Of a DNA stretch of 64,000 nt, positions 10,118 to 21,004 are shown one piece after another. The notes under the pieces are model-generated. The model was given only the letters and a program-made list of their open reading frames with translations. It was not told the origin of the DNA and did not search any database. A program made the translations under genes and the position numbers. Position 1 is the stretch's first letter. Every line of letters starts with the position of its first letter. This stretch comes from Mesostigma viride. Its lineage: Eukaryota; Streptophyta; Mesostigmatophyceae; Mesostigmatales; Mesostigmataceae. The DNA lies in contig RPFO01001885.1 of NCBI GenBank assembly GCA_009746045.1, forward strand, positions 33,501 through 97,500, in the 5' to 3' direction.

Positions 10118-10962
10118 GTTATCGGAGGTTTGTGTTGCTGGCAAGGTTAGCTAACTCTCGCGGAGAGAGCTAGTGTAGCCAGTTAGGAAGACCAAGGCGT
10201 CGGAGCTTGGTGTAGATAGAGGTTCCATTATTCAACGACCGCTGGGCAGGTCGGCGGCAATCCCGCAGCAAGGGATTCAACGACGACCTAGACGGCGAGC
10301 GGCCAGGAATACTCGGCGGGGTCAGCAACGATCCCGTGGTGTTGCGCTGTCGACGGTAGCGGCTAAAGCCCCAGTTTTCAACGACACCCGGTGGCGGCCA
10401 GAGCTACGGCTCTCAACGACACGAGGTGGCGGCCAGAACTCAGGGTTTTCAACGATACAGACGGCAGTAAGGCATCGGTAAAGCAATATATATAAGTCCT
10501 AATTCTTGTCCTTCCTGTCTTACCCACGCGCGTAGACAAGGGGTTTCTGTTTTCTGTCGTGTTCTGTATTCATGTTTGTGCCTGTTGGTATCCAGGTTGC
10601 CCCAGAGGCCAACCTTCGTGAGCCGTGAGCGGACCCCCAGAGGGCAACACCGCTTACGGTTCGAGAGTAGTCACCGGCTGGCAGTTGCCGATTGTGTTGC
10701 CGGTGGCTGGACCTCAACGTTTCCGTACTGTTTGTGAACGTACTGTTTCTGCCTCGTGTTTCTCTCTCGTTGTGAGCATGTCACCTGCACGTAGAGGTAT
10801 CCTGGGTGGGCTTTCCTCCTTTCTTTCCCCTCCCTGCATTTCACCATGCTTTAATACTGTGTGATATTGCTCAATACCTAATCTGTAATTCATGGGAACC
10901 TCTCGCAATAGACGTAATAATGACGGAGGTTGTAGACGTATTCATCACAGAGGCAGATTAGT
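10118..10962 (+). other. probable retrotransposon leader, no ORF
   Basis: Contains four diverged repeats of TTCAACGAC plus a GGTGGCGGCCAGA phrase (10230-10460). It reads like the untranslated leader behind the LTR-like block. No gag-like ORF follows before the LINE insertion at 10974. Confidence 0.35.
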
Positions 10963-11047
10963 CTATTAGGGATTAATTAATTATCAACATCACTCCGTTG
11001 GGAGTCAATGTAGTACATATCCCTGAGAAGAGGCATATGGCTTTTAA

Positions 11048-12746
11048 CCCCTAAATGGTCTGGCTGCCGATTTTCCGCCTAAAACTGAGTTACAGCCGAC
11101 ACGTCGGCCCCTTCTCGGGGGACCAAATGCCGCGAAAACTATTGAGAATTAGGAAAAGTTTAGCTGAGAAGATCGAAAGTTTATAATTTTCCTCACAGCA
11201 TGGTACTAGGGTTTGCATACTTCTGACAAAGTTATAGAGGTGTTCTGGCCGGTCAAAGTACAAGGGGTCAGGGTACTTTTTCACGTAGAACGTGCATTCC
11301 GGAAAACGACGACCTGGCCATGGCGGCTTGCGCCCACGCATGGCATTTACGTTTTCGTTCGAATTTTCTGACCAAACTCAGGAAATTGATTTTATACGTC
11401 CTAAAGATGATACAGGCCAATTTTTGGTTCGCGGGAATGCCATTTGATAGGTGTCGGCAGCGTTCTTGCTGGAAAAAACTGCGATCAGGCCGGACGATAG
11501 AAACGTTGACAGCAATAACTTTCCGGCGTATTTTAAAGGATATATTGGTTTCTTTGTACTTTTTATGATACATAGTAGTCGTAAACGTGCAAGGGTGGCC
11601 AGAAATCGCCGAATCCAGCGACCATGCTGCACAACTTTGGTGTGCCGAAATGCGCCATTTTGCGGCCACCGCCTGGGCCAAGGTAACGCCATCCATGCCT
11701 GGTAAAGCTGAGTTATCGTTTTCCTATCGATGTTTGGCGTTTATATATACGTTCTAGCTTGTGTAGCACATTCTTTTTGCATTATTCATGCTCTTTCTTG
11801 ACCCTGGCCTGGCCCCTTTCTAAAACACCCTTCTTAGATGCTTCCCTCAGTCAGTTGACCTGCCACAGGGTGATGGTGAAAAGTTTTAGAGGCTGTATGG
11901 GTTTGAATACCTCCATATATGTTTGTTATACATTTCCCACACACATATTGCATGAGTGTGAGGCAGTTGGCTGGTCTCTGTGGCATCATCAAGCATGTAA
12001 CCGGTGAGTAGAAGCTTCCCATTGTCAGCATGTGCCACCAGGTGTGCTGGCCATCACCTGGCAAGCTATAGCAGCTTAGGCCTAGTTTATCCTTGCTAGG
12101 GCAAGCTGAAATAGGCTTAAAATCACTAGTTTGTTGGTGGCTGCCTCATAGAATGCATGCCTTGCGTAGGGTATCCGCACCACGTTACCTACGTGCATGG
12201 ACAAGGTGGCACCTGCACATAGGTGCCATGTAAGGGCAGTGTGATGATGCAGTTATGTTTCCCCATCATTGTGGAAGGGAAATGTATTGTGTGGCATGGT
12301 TGGGGGCCATATTAGTAGGTATTAGTAGGTAGTATGCCCACTCCTACCCCCTTGGTTTCTTTTTACCAACGGTACCCCTATGGGCTGTACTGGGTGTAAC
12401 TGCTGGTATACCCACCCAAATGATGACCCCAATGGCTCAAACTGTTCAGCAACTAATTGTTTATCATCCCTGAAGTGGTAGGTGCCTAGCTCTTACAACA
12501 TAATTCAAAATGCACATTCTACCAAAAATGAAAACGCTCGTCTTGACCCCCCTGACTTTGAAGGCAGTTATACATGGCCTACCCTGCATATATGTAAGGT
12601 TGTAATATACCAACCCGAAGGGCAACTCATGGACATGCTTGGCCCCCAAGGACAGCCATTGGATATGGGTGGGTTGGATGGCATCTGGTTTGCAAAATTG
12701 TGAAGTTACAGCCGATGCATCGGCAGTATTTCTGCCCATTTAGGGG
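11048..12746. mobile_element. TTAA-type DNA transposon, copy 2 (target TTAA)
   Basis: The element is 1699 bp, inverted relative to copy 1, with the same CCCCTAAATGG ends and an exact TTAA duplication (11044-11047 and 12747-12750). The empty site is seen in the related LINE C 3' UTR (GTATTAAAAGCCATATG at about 41297). It carries no transposase. It was inserted into the LINE after that LINE had landed. Confidence 0.92.
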
Positions 12747-13574
12747 TTAATACATCCTACTAGGCTACTTCATGCAAGGGTGGGAATGTAAGCTACCCGT
12801 GCTCTAGGTGCACCAAGGCACCCGCACGATCGACCATGCTGTCTCAGGTTCAACCCGCCTAAGGGGGGGATCCTGGCACGGGGGAGGAAGGTCATCATGG
12901 CTATACAAGAGCTAGGACATGGCTTCTCGGCAGAGAGCATCTCTCTGCATGGCATAGCATGGCTAAATTCTTAATGCAACATCCATGGGGGTCCCATTAT
13001 AGACAAAGCATGGCTAAATGTTGAAGGCATCATCCATGGGGGCCATTAGGGGCGCACATGCGCGTGGGCCACATGCTAGGCTAAGCCTTACTACTAATAT
13101 ACACTACTGGTATATATATTCCTAGTCTGAGGTGGCAGGAGGGGGCTGCCAGGGCTTGTGGTCAACGTGGATGACCGCCCCCCTCCAGTATACCGGCTTC
13201 CCCCTTAATTAATCAATTAAACTCGTGCTCCCGTTGGGGAGTCACGGAGCACCGAAGTGCTTTTAATCCCTGTGTGTGCACTACAGGAGAAAGGGCAGAG
13301 ACCCCCAGTCTCCTTCATGCCAAAGGCATGCCACAGCTGCAATCGGGCGCGGCTAGCTAAAAGGACAGGCTAACGATCCGGCAAACTGTGGGTGCAATAA
13401 GACCAATGTGAGCATATCATAGCAAGGAGCGTGGGCAAGTAATCTGAACATAGCCAGGGCGTAGCATGGCTGTACTAGGACTAGGCTAAGGCTATGGCTG
13501 GTTGTGTACCGTGCGGTGGCGGCACGTGACTAGGTGTGTTGGCACAGCTAGGCAGCATTCTAGGCATGGCTGCC

Positions 13575-14913
13575 TTAGCGGCAGTGACGCCAATGGGTAC
13601 AAGCTAGGGCTATGGCTACTCTAGCCCGCTGGGGGCGTCCACATCTTGTGGTTGATCCCCTTGCGCTCTGCCGGAGCTGAAGGTAGGTCGGCCATAGCTC
13701 GCGTCGCCGTTGTTGCTGGGCCAGGGTCAAGTCGTCGTCCAGCGTGAAGCGAGTCTCCGAGAGCGTCTTGCGGCATTGAAGGAACGCCAGCTTGTCCGCC
13801 ATGTACTTAAAGGTGAGGAGCACGGGTGCCGGGCCAGCCTTCCCCCGCGCGCGGGGGAGGCGGACAGCCGACATGTCCAGCTCACCAGTGAGTAACATGG
13901 GGGCAAGAATGGCGCGCTTAAATGCCTCAAGAAGGCTCGTGGAGGTCTCACCTGCCTGCTGGTCGAAGTGCTTGACGATGACATTGTGGCTGCGCCGGGC
14001 GATGTCGGCTTCCTCGCGAAGGTCGAGGGCTTGTTGCTTGAGTTGTGCCAAGATGGTGGAGGTGGTGGAGGTGCATGGTGTGCTGCTTAAGCAAGTCCGC
14101 CCAGGTGGAGGGAGCATCGCCGGCCGGGCCAGCAGGCGCCGGCTGGGCGGCGATGTCCTTCACCGCCTGGGCGGTGAGGCCGGCGGTGTCATGCAAGCGA
14201 GCTCAAGGGCGTTGGCGGTGGCTTGAAGGCGGTGGTCGAGGTCGAGGAGCTGGGCTTTGATGTCGGCAGTGGAGGCGGAAATGGCAGTGGAGGTGGAGGC
14301 GGCGGCGGTGGAAATGTGAGGAAGTTCACCAACTGTCAGCGTGCCGCCGATTGCTGCTATGTCGGCAGCAAGGGGGGTCACGTGCTGCTGAAAGGCTTCC
14401 GTGAGGATGGAACGGAATGCGGGGGCGGAGATGGATGGAGCCCAGATCTCGCCGTCAGACTTCTTGAGAAGAGAGTTGAGGACGGCGTGTTGGAGTTGGG
14501 GGCGGGGACACCCGAACATCTGGCTGATGTTGTGCCAGCGTCGGCCGTCGGTGACGAGGAGGCGTCCAGTGGCGTGGAGATGGAGGCACAGGTCGTAAAG
14601 CGAGGCGTAGTCCCCGAAGAAGATGTGATGCATAGCATCACTCGGAGAAATGGTGGTCCAGTCGTAATCATCGACCTGGAAAGGTTGGGGCCGAAAGCGC
14701 TGCCGGTTCCGAGAAGCGTGTTTCCGCCCAGCGTGGCCCTCCAGTTTTGTCGGCGGGGCGGGCGCGTTTAGGGTCAGGCGATGCCGATGGCGAGGCATTG
14801 AGGCCGGGAGGTTGCTGGGTGACCACCAGTGCACGACTAGTGTCACCGCTGCCTGCCGGATCTGGTGAAGCGGCAGCCTCAGCTGCCGCATTGTCGAACT
14901 TAGGTGAGCGCAT
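13575..14913 (-). pseudogene. L1-like ORF1 protein, frame-broken (LINE A)
   Basis: Three overlapping minus-strand frames (14668-14913, 14160-14891, 13575-14117) align in order with the intact ORF1 at 53277-54707. The last frame has the L1 ORF1 signatures: an RNA-binding core around NVIVKHF, LPRARGKAGPAPVLLTF and the C-terminal motif TLDDDLTLAQQQRRRELWP. At least two frameshifts, near 14700 and 14140, break the gene. ORF1 proteins of this kind bind the LINE RNA as coiled-coil trimers. No ORF2 (endonuclease/RT) is present between ORF1 and the 3' end. Confidence 0.85.
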
Positions 14914-15318
14914 CCGCCAAACTGCGTTGCGTCGACGGGCGTTTGCTCGTCATATATTGCGTTTTAGATTCGGAAAATTATATCAGCATGTGCGTCTTAG
15001 AAAGACGAAGCGATAGTGATATTCACGACTAAATTCGGTGCTCAAACGTGAAAGTTATGAGCTCCGACAGCCATGGCTACCTTGTGGCTCGTGGCTCGTG
15101 GCTATTAGGGATAATATACTACTACTCCCATAAGGGCTGCACCAGACTAGGTATCTCACAAAGCTAACTGCACATGATGTGTTGCCGGAGCACTAGAGCA
15201 GCTCCACCTGGGCACCTCCTTTAGGGGCATAAGCACTAGATAGTGTTTGATACAGCAGCTATATAGCACTACTGTTCATAGCCTAGTGTTAATACCATAG
15301 CTAATAGTTAATATCAGT

Positions 15319-15350
15319 ATTTATTAATTAATTAATAAGCACGTGACTGC
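15319..15350 (-). repeat. RTE-like 3' terminus (stem-loop plus TTAA tail)
   Basis: Minus-strand CACGTGACGCAGTCACGTG followed by TTATTAATTAATTAATAAA closely matches the end of the RTE LINE at 34240-34290. Sequence upstream does not match the RTE 3' UTR, so this may be a short RTE-dependent element whose start I cannot place. Confidence 0.55.
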
Positions 15351-15789
15351 GTCACGTGGGTGCCAATACAGAGTAAAGGAACCTTCAACCCTATATACAT
15401 ACACAGTGAGAAGGAGGGAGGGCGCCCTAGCTTCTCTCACTGCCGCAGGTGGGCAGGCCACAGAGCGCTCTCTCCACGGCATATGGTGCCGGGGCGCAAC
15501 ACTGTGGGTGCAATACAACCAGTGCAATACCATAATAGGTATAGGCTGACGCATAGCTTATGCTACAAATGTGAGGTGGGCTCAAGACGTCGGCTAATTA
15601 AGGCGCAAGCTGATGGCCACAAGGTGCCAGAGCTAATTGAAGGTACTATAACGCTGTGCGCTAATATCGTTTCAAGTGTTGTAATGCCTACTATTAAGCT
15701 ATCCCATAATCGATTGCCCTCATCTAGACAACTAGCTGGAGTGCTCTATCCCGGGGAAGCCCGGCACTATGCTTTTCGTCCGAGGGTGG

Positions 15790-16115
15790 TAAAAAGCATC
15801 CGAGGCGTAAATTACGAGGTGGTAATTTACGGCTTAGAGTACTCTTACAGTTTACATCAGAGGTTGTATCTTTCTCGTAAGTTACGAATTAGATCCGAGG
15901 TAAGATCCGACGTCGTAAATTACGAGGTAGTAATTTACGAGGTAGTAATGTACGAGGTCGTAATGTACGAGGTAGTAATTTACGACGTAGTAACGTACGA
16001 GGTAGTAATGTACGAGGTAGTAATGTACGAGGTAGTAATGTACGAGGTAGTAATGTACGAGGTAGTAATGTGCGAGGTAGTAATCTACGAGTTGGTAATT
16101 TACGATCCCGGTACT
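15790..16115 (+). repeat. 15-bp minisatellite (TACGAGGTAGTAATG)
   Basis: About 15 tandem, slightly varied units. They create an artificial ORF with VVMYE repeats, which I do not call as a gene. Confidence 0.9.
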
Positions 16116-16690
16116 CGGTCCCGTAGGTTACGACGTCGTATGCTCCTCGCGTACACTACCGGTACTACAATCATGTCGCTATTTCGTTCTGAATTGCAGT
16201 ACGCATGTCACTTATCAGAATTTCACTTTGATTTTCACTTATCATTTCGGTCAACCTAACCCCTAACACCCATTTACCCGGGGGAAAAAAAAATGAATGG
16301 CATTTGCAGCAAGGCTCATGCAAGACAAGTTCCTATTTCATAAAAAAATTCATTATTAAATGCAGGATTACATGTCATGCACAAAAATCCAACGCCTTCA
16401 CAGGAAATAGCATATCAAGTCTTCTGACGACAATATCAAGTCAATATCAAATTCGTGGCTTCTCTTCGTGGCTTGAAATTCTGTTTCCATGCCGGTGCTT
16501 AGGACAGCTCTGGGGATGTCGGCACCGCACAGAAGCTCCATCCGGGAGCAAGTGCGCCGGGGGAAGATGTTGTACATCCAGAGCTCGATATGTGCGGGAA
16601 GCCGTCGTGTTGGAAACCGAGGTGTCTGCACAGCATTCCGCGCGCAGGCAGCTTGCCCTACCAGCCATTAAGAATGTACTCCAGCACGCA
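16116..16690. other. no gene seen
   Basis: Short overlapping frames on both strands only. A poly-A run lies at 16287. Confidence 0.5.
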
Positions 16691-17500
16691 AAATGTACTT
16701 CGTACCGAAGTTTGTCTTTTTATGCTGAAAATTGTCATGCATGATGTTTGCAACCAAAATAGACCTCGTACAAAGTTTGGTATCGATCGGACGTCATCTT
16801 GGTGACATTTGCTAGCAATGAAGGTACATTTTTGTCATTTTTTGTTAAATTAAATAGTAATAAATAGGAAACAGTACTAAATCACGTCAAACCATCATGG
16901 ATATTTGCAAGCAACCTAATTACCACTAGAATAGACCATGCACAAAGTTTGGGGTCAATCTGAACTCAAAATAGTGACGTTTGCTATCATAAATACTGCA
17001 TTTTTTGCCATTTTCAAGCATTTTGCTCAGTGTAAGCTACTAAACAATATCAAACTACGTCATAAAGCTATGAAATATTGGAAGCAACCTAAACACCACT
17101 AGATTACACCATGGGCCAAGTTTGGGCTCAGTCTGACGTCAAAATAGTGACGTTTGCTAGCATAAATGGTGCATTTTTTGCCATTTTCAAGCATTTTGCT
17201 CAGTGTAAGCTACTAAACAATATCAAACTATGTCAGAAAGCTATGAAATGTTGGAAGCAACCTAAACACCACTAGATTAGACCATGGGCCAAGTTTGGGC
17301 CCAGTTTGATCTCAAAATAGTGACGTTTGCTAGCATAAATGGTGCAATTTTTGCCTTTTTCAAGCATTTTGGTAAGTATAGTTGCCTCAAACTATGTCAG
17401 AAAACTGTGAATTGTTGTAAATAACCTGTTTGCCACTACATTAGACCATCCTCAACTTGTAAGGTCAGGCATAGGTAAAGGTAGTGACATTTGCTAGCAC
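16691..17500 (+). repeat. satellite array, about 173-bp monomer
   Basis: The word GTGACRTTTGCTA recurs at 16802, 16974, 17147, 17320 and 17484, giving periods of 172, 173, 173 and 164 bp. Each monomer contains AAGTTTGGG, TCAAAATAGTGACG and GCATTTTTTGCCATTTTC. The core CAAAATAGTGACGTTTGCTAGCATAAAT-like segment is shared with the 184-bp satellite at 37592-38340. Confidence 0.9.
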
Positions 17501-17953
17501 TATATACAAGCATATTATGCCTCTTTTCGCATATACACAAATAACAAGACATCATCATATCATGGCCTTAATACAAGGTGTGCAAATGCAAATCACACCA
17601 GATCGGATGACCAATGATGGGTGGCTGCATGCCAACACATCTACCAGGCTGCAGGGTGAGAGGCCACATCGCTACAAGACAGGAATCCTCGCAATTGCAC
17701 AACACCGCTAGTACACTGTGCACATACCCCAAGAGGATTTGGCTACAAGCCATAAAAGTTTGGCCATGCTAACACATTCTTCATCCAAGCAAAATGCAGC
17801 CTCTCCAAACTCAACTCATTGATTTAAATTCAGCTAGGCCAGGCGTGCATGCTCTACTTGCCGACAACCATGAGTAAACTTGTCTACCACTTCATTCCAT
17901 GCGCCGGTAGATGGCACCGTCTCATCTACCAGTCATATCCCCGGCTCCCATTC

Positions 17954-18105
17954 CGCATCCTCCTCTCCCTCTCCCTCTCCCTCTTCCTCCTCCCCCTCCC
18001 CCTCCCATTCTCCCTCCCCCTCTCCCTCCCCCTCTCCCTCCTCCTCCCCCTCCTCCTCCCCTCTTTCTCCCCCTCTTTCTCTCCCTCTTCCTCCTCCTCC
18101 CCGCC
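17954..18105 (+). repeat. CT-rich (CTCCCT)n tract
   Basis: Polypyrimidine simple repeat of CTCCCT, CTCCTC and CTTTCTCC units. All frames stay open here by composition alone. Confidence 0.9.
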
Positions 18106-18154
18106 TTCACTGTCACTGTGCACAGCAGGGACGGCATCGTCTATGTGGGTGCCA

Positions 18155-18985
18155 TCACCTGCGTTCACGGTGCCAGCCTAGCTCCTGTGGAAAGAAGCGA
18201 GCGCGGCCAAATGCCTCGACTGGGTGTGGGCAGCCGCACACGAACTGCGTCACCTCCGCCAGGGCATGATAGTCCTCATACTGCCCATCAGCCCACATCG
18301 CCTTGATGAGCAGGTGACCTCCCCTTTCCTGAACCTTAGTGACCCAGCCATGGAAGCGCTCCCTCTTCCTCGCTATCCCCGGAAACAGGGCACACAGGCG
18401 CATCCCGATAAGCGCACGTGCTCCATGCTCGGCAAAGTAGGCATTGCAGTCATCCTTTGCTGCTGCCCTGGCGGCGGTGGCAGTCTTGTAATGCTCAAAG
18501 TCAATCTGCGGGTGCTCTTTCAACGCCGCCACCGTGGCAGCTGACAGTTTGCCGGTACTGATCAGCTCAGGCTGGTGCACCTCTGCCGTACCGCCCACTG
18601 TCCAGTGCTGCAGGTGTACATCAGAAATGGGGACCGTCATCCCTGCGCTGCCGCCACCTAATGTCACTCTAGAAAACTGGCCCGTCCACGACGGTGCGTA
18701 GTAAGGAGAGGCGACAATGCTGTCACGCTCCGTGCGATCGCCTTCCAGATCAAGGACCTTCACCAGCATGTGTGGTGCCCACGGCATTCCCTGCCCGCAG
18801 GTGACGGCTGGCCGCTTAACAACGAGTAGGTCGCTGCGTCGTATGAGGCTTCCATTCACCTTGAAGGTGTGCCTGCCGGAAATCAGTGTGCGCAAAGCGG
18901 GCGTTGCCGTTGATGTGCTCCCTCGCGCAGCGGGCGCACATGCGCGGTTGATCTGCGCTTGAATCTCGCGGGCAGGGCAAGCGAC
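18155..18985 (-). CDS. unrecognised ORF, possible transposon-encoded exon
   Basis: The frame is open from about 18985 (just after AG in ATAAG, a possible splice acceptor) to a stop at 18155, about 275 codons. There is no ATG early in it, so it may be an internal or last exon. A segment reading RLCALFPGIARKRERFHGWV, then ADGQYEDY, resembles a segment in the neighbouring frame (HSLFPDIVAAEKQQLLDGWI), suggesting the two are exons of one gene with a repeated motif. I cannot assign a family. Composition is ordinary coding-like (GC about 58%), unlike the CT-rich tract beside it. Confidence 0.4.
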   Translation of the reverse strand, partial: VACPAREIQAQINRACAPAARGSTSTATPALRTLISGRHTFKVNGSLIRRSDLLVVKRPAVTCGQGMPWAPHMLVKVLDLEGDRTERDSIVASPYYAPSWTGQFSRVTLGGGSAGMTVPISDVHLQHWTVGGTAEVHQPELISTGKLSAATVAALKEHPQIDFEHYKTATAARAAAKDDCNAYFAEHGARALIGMRLCALFPGIARKRERFHGWVTKVQERGGHLLIKAMWADGQYEDYHALAEVTQFVCGCPHPVEAFGRARFFPQELGWHRERR

Positions 18986-18997
18986 GTGTGAGATTAC

Positions 18998-20069
18998 TTA
19001 TTTTATGGGCAGCCTCAGTGCTCGTGTTGCCCGCGCAACCGACTGGTCGCCTGCAGATCGCAGCGGTAAGGGTACCGCCTTGTTCGCTTGCAGTTCACGC
19101 TTCTCTTTGAGCTTTTGCTCCATGATGTCGAACAGATTCTCGTTGTTGGCACGCACATCCTCCACGGACTTTGGCACCTGCTCAATCCATCCGTCCAGCA
19201 ACTGCTGCTTCTCAGCGGCGACGATGTCAGGAAAAAGGCTGTGAAGGCTAGCGCAGGTACATCTCCTGGCACCGCCCTCGTCCCATTCAAAAAGCGGCAC
19301 TAGACCAGGACTTCCTTTGGGGGCCTTGCCACGCTCTATGAGGAGGCACCCATAGACAGGATCTCCCTGCGGGGTGTACCCAATGGGCGTGACCCCGTCA
19401 CAAGCCTCGCCATTAGGCCCTGTGGGCTGCCACTTGTTCACCGGTGCATTTACCAACGTCTCCGATGCGGCTAGGCGCCAGCGGACATACACGGTCATAT
19501 CCGGGCCCCAAAACACTTCGAGATCGAACACCTTCGAAGAGCGGTGCCTCTCCCTCTCGGCTTCGGTTGCTGGCTCATCATCCAAGTCGGCGGTGGCGCC
19601 CGCGCCCGCACCCGCGCCGGCGCCTGCGCCCCCACCCCCGCCCGCGCCCGCGCGCGCGCCTTGGGTGGCGCCCGCGCCCGCACCCGCGCCGGCGCCTGCG
19701 CCCCCGCCCCCGCCCCGCCCGGGCCCGCGCCCGCGCCCGCGTCTTGGGTGGCGCCCGCGCCCGCACCCGCGCCTTCTCCCCCGCCCCCACCCCGCCCGCG
19801 CCCGCGCGCGCGCCTTGGGTGGCGCCCGCGCCCGCACCCGCGCCGGCGCCTGCGCCCCCGCCCCCGCCCCCGCCCGGGCCCGCGCCCGCGCCCGCGTCTT
19901 GGGTGGCGCCCGCGCCCGCACCCGCGCCTTCTCCCCCGCCCCCGCCCCCGCCCGCGCCCCCGCCCGCGCCATGGGTGTGGCCCGCGGCTGGCTTCTTCGG
20001 AAATGCGTCCATCGATTTCACCCACCGGCCGTCAGCGGTGGATGCACCCTTTCGGCCACGTTGTGACAT
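18998..20069 (-). CDS. unrecognised ORF with long Ala/Gly/Arg repeat
   Basis: A plausible start is the ATG at about 20069 (MSQRGRKGASTADGRWVKSM). The protein would then pass through a GC-rich minisatellite (19590-19972) coding for alanine, glycine, arginine and proline, and emerge in a normal-looking segment (DLDDEPATEAERERHRSS, then VFWGPDMTVYVRWRL) ending PIK at 18998. Reading frame across the repeat is uncertain because the repeat is open in several frames. The C-terminal segment has a LFPDI...GWIEQV motif also seen in the next ORF. No family assigned; a transposon accessory protein is one possibility. Confidence 0.35.
19588..19975. repeat. GC-rich minisatellite (GGTGGCGCCCGCGCCCGC)
   Basis: Higher-order repeat of GGTGGCGCCCGCGCC blocks alternating with CCCCCGCC and TTGGGT phrases, about 150 bp per super-unit and at least two super-units. 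Confidence 0.85.
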
Positions 20070-20497
20070 CAAGCGCGGCGTCCCCAATAGAACAGTCATG
20101 CAATATGAATAATCATTAGTATCAACGATGCATTCATGCAGGCGTGAACTGTGAAATACAACAAGCATGCAACAACGACTCCAGCACACTTAGTAAATAC
20201 TGCTCATAATATCTGTGGCACATGCAACATGGTTAAAACACACATGGATGACCTGTATGGCTGCACATGAACTGTCCATCTAGAGAAGACTAGAAATTCA
20301 GCATGATATCAAGAGCCATCCACACAAATATATGTCTTACCGCAGCTTAGGGCTTCTTCGGGTTGAGTTGGCGAATCGAGCTTGTTGAGCCCTGCTCGAA
20401 GTAATGCTCAAATGCGATGCCCAGGCCCGCCAGCACATCATCAAATGTGATTAGTTTCACAGGTGGTCCGAAGAGTTCCAAACGTGGTTGCTAATTT

Positions 20498-21004
20498 TCA
20501 GGCAGTGCCTGAAGGCCGCCTCGAAAGTGAAACGCGAAAGTGAAAAGGGGTCACAAACCCTATGTTCATATCCTTGACTCCCCCGTCGAGAACGAACCGA
20601 CAACCAGCGCAATGAACGAACTTGTGACGAGTAGATGACGACATCGTGGTTATGGCGTCGTACCCCCCCTGGTGCAGCTGCTGCTTTATCGCCGCCTTCC
20701 TGTCCTCTTGCTTCCGCCCGGGCGAAAACCAGGCGCTTCGCAATGCCTGGAGATGTGATATTCTAATGGGCTTCATGCACTCGTGGCCGCACTTACAGTC
20801 GAACGTCTCGTCGGTCACTAGGCTGCCGGCATGGGTGCTGCCGCTTAGCACTATGGCTGCGAACTTGCGCTTCCCATGGTGTCCCATCACCATGATAGCG
20901 AAAGCCAGGAAGCAGATAGCCACGATTATGTCCCAGCAAAGCCATAGCACACCTTCCGTTTCGACCGCCATGTCGGCCACTAGTCCGGATAGCTCAATGT
21001 GCAC
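20498..21004 (-). CDS. unrecognised ORF with Cys-rich transposase-like segment
   Basis: The 168-codon ORF begins MHIELSGLVADMAVETEG and contains FDCKCGHECMKPIRISHLQA, then ALRSAWFSPGRKQEDRKAAI, then KFVHCAGCRF. A CxCxxxC cluster followed by LR..WF...R...I and a later CxxC resembles N-terminal regions seen in some eukaryotic DNA transposases. This is pattern resemblance only. A stretch near residues 27-43 (IIVAICFLAFAIMVMGH) is hydrophobic enough for one membrane segment, which argues against a simple nuclear transposase. Its first 24 or so codons lie in the left arm of the 615-bp hairpin and are duplicated in inverse at 21472. It may belong with the two ORFs below it. Confidence 0.35.
   Translation of the reverse strand: MHIELSGLVADMAVETEGVLWLCWDIIVAICFLAFAIMVMGHHGKRKFAAIVLSGSTHAGSLVTDETFDCKCGHECMKPIRISHLQALRSAWFSPGRKQEDRKAAIKQQLHQGGYDAITTMSSSTRHKFVHCAGCRFVLDGGVKDMNIGFVTPFHFRVSLSRRPSGTA

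Larger units (their letters stand above)
10974..15101 (-). mobile_element. chimeric ORF1-only LINE (copies A and E) with full 5' end
   Basis: An 11-bp target duplication, CTATTAGGGAT, lies at 10963-10973 and 15102-15112, so everything between arrived as one insertion (apart from the later TTAA element). On the minus strand it reads: complete 5' end (15101), degenerate ORF1, a 3' UTR of the LINE B type ending in a stem-loop and TTAATTGATTAATTAA (13206-13220), then the tail end of ORF1 again (TACTGGAGGGGGGCGG at about 13190), a 3' UTR of the LINE C/D type, a stem-loop (ACTCCCAACGGAGT) and a final TTAATTAATTAA tail. Two 3' ends in tandem inside one target duplication imply read-through or template switching during reverse transcription. 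Confidence 0.85.

Noticed and set aside
15790..16115. CRISPR-like regular repeat
   Set aside because: Units are contiguous 15-mers with no spacers, in a eukaryotic context.
15360..16259. 299-codon ORF with VVMYE repeats
   Set aside because: It depends on a 15-bp minisatellite whose period keeps frame; the flanks show no coding character.
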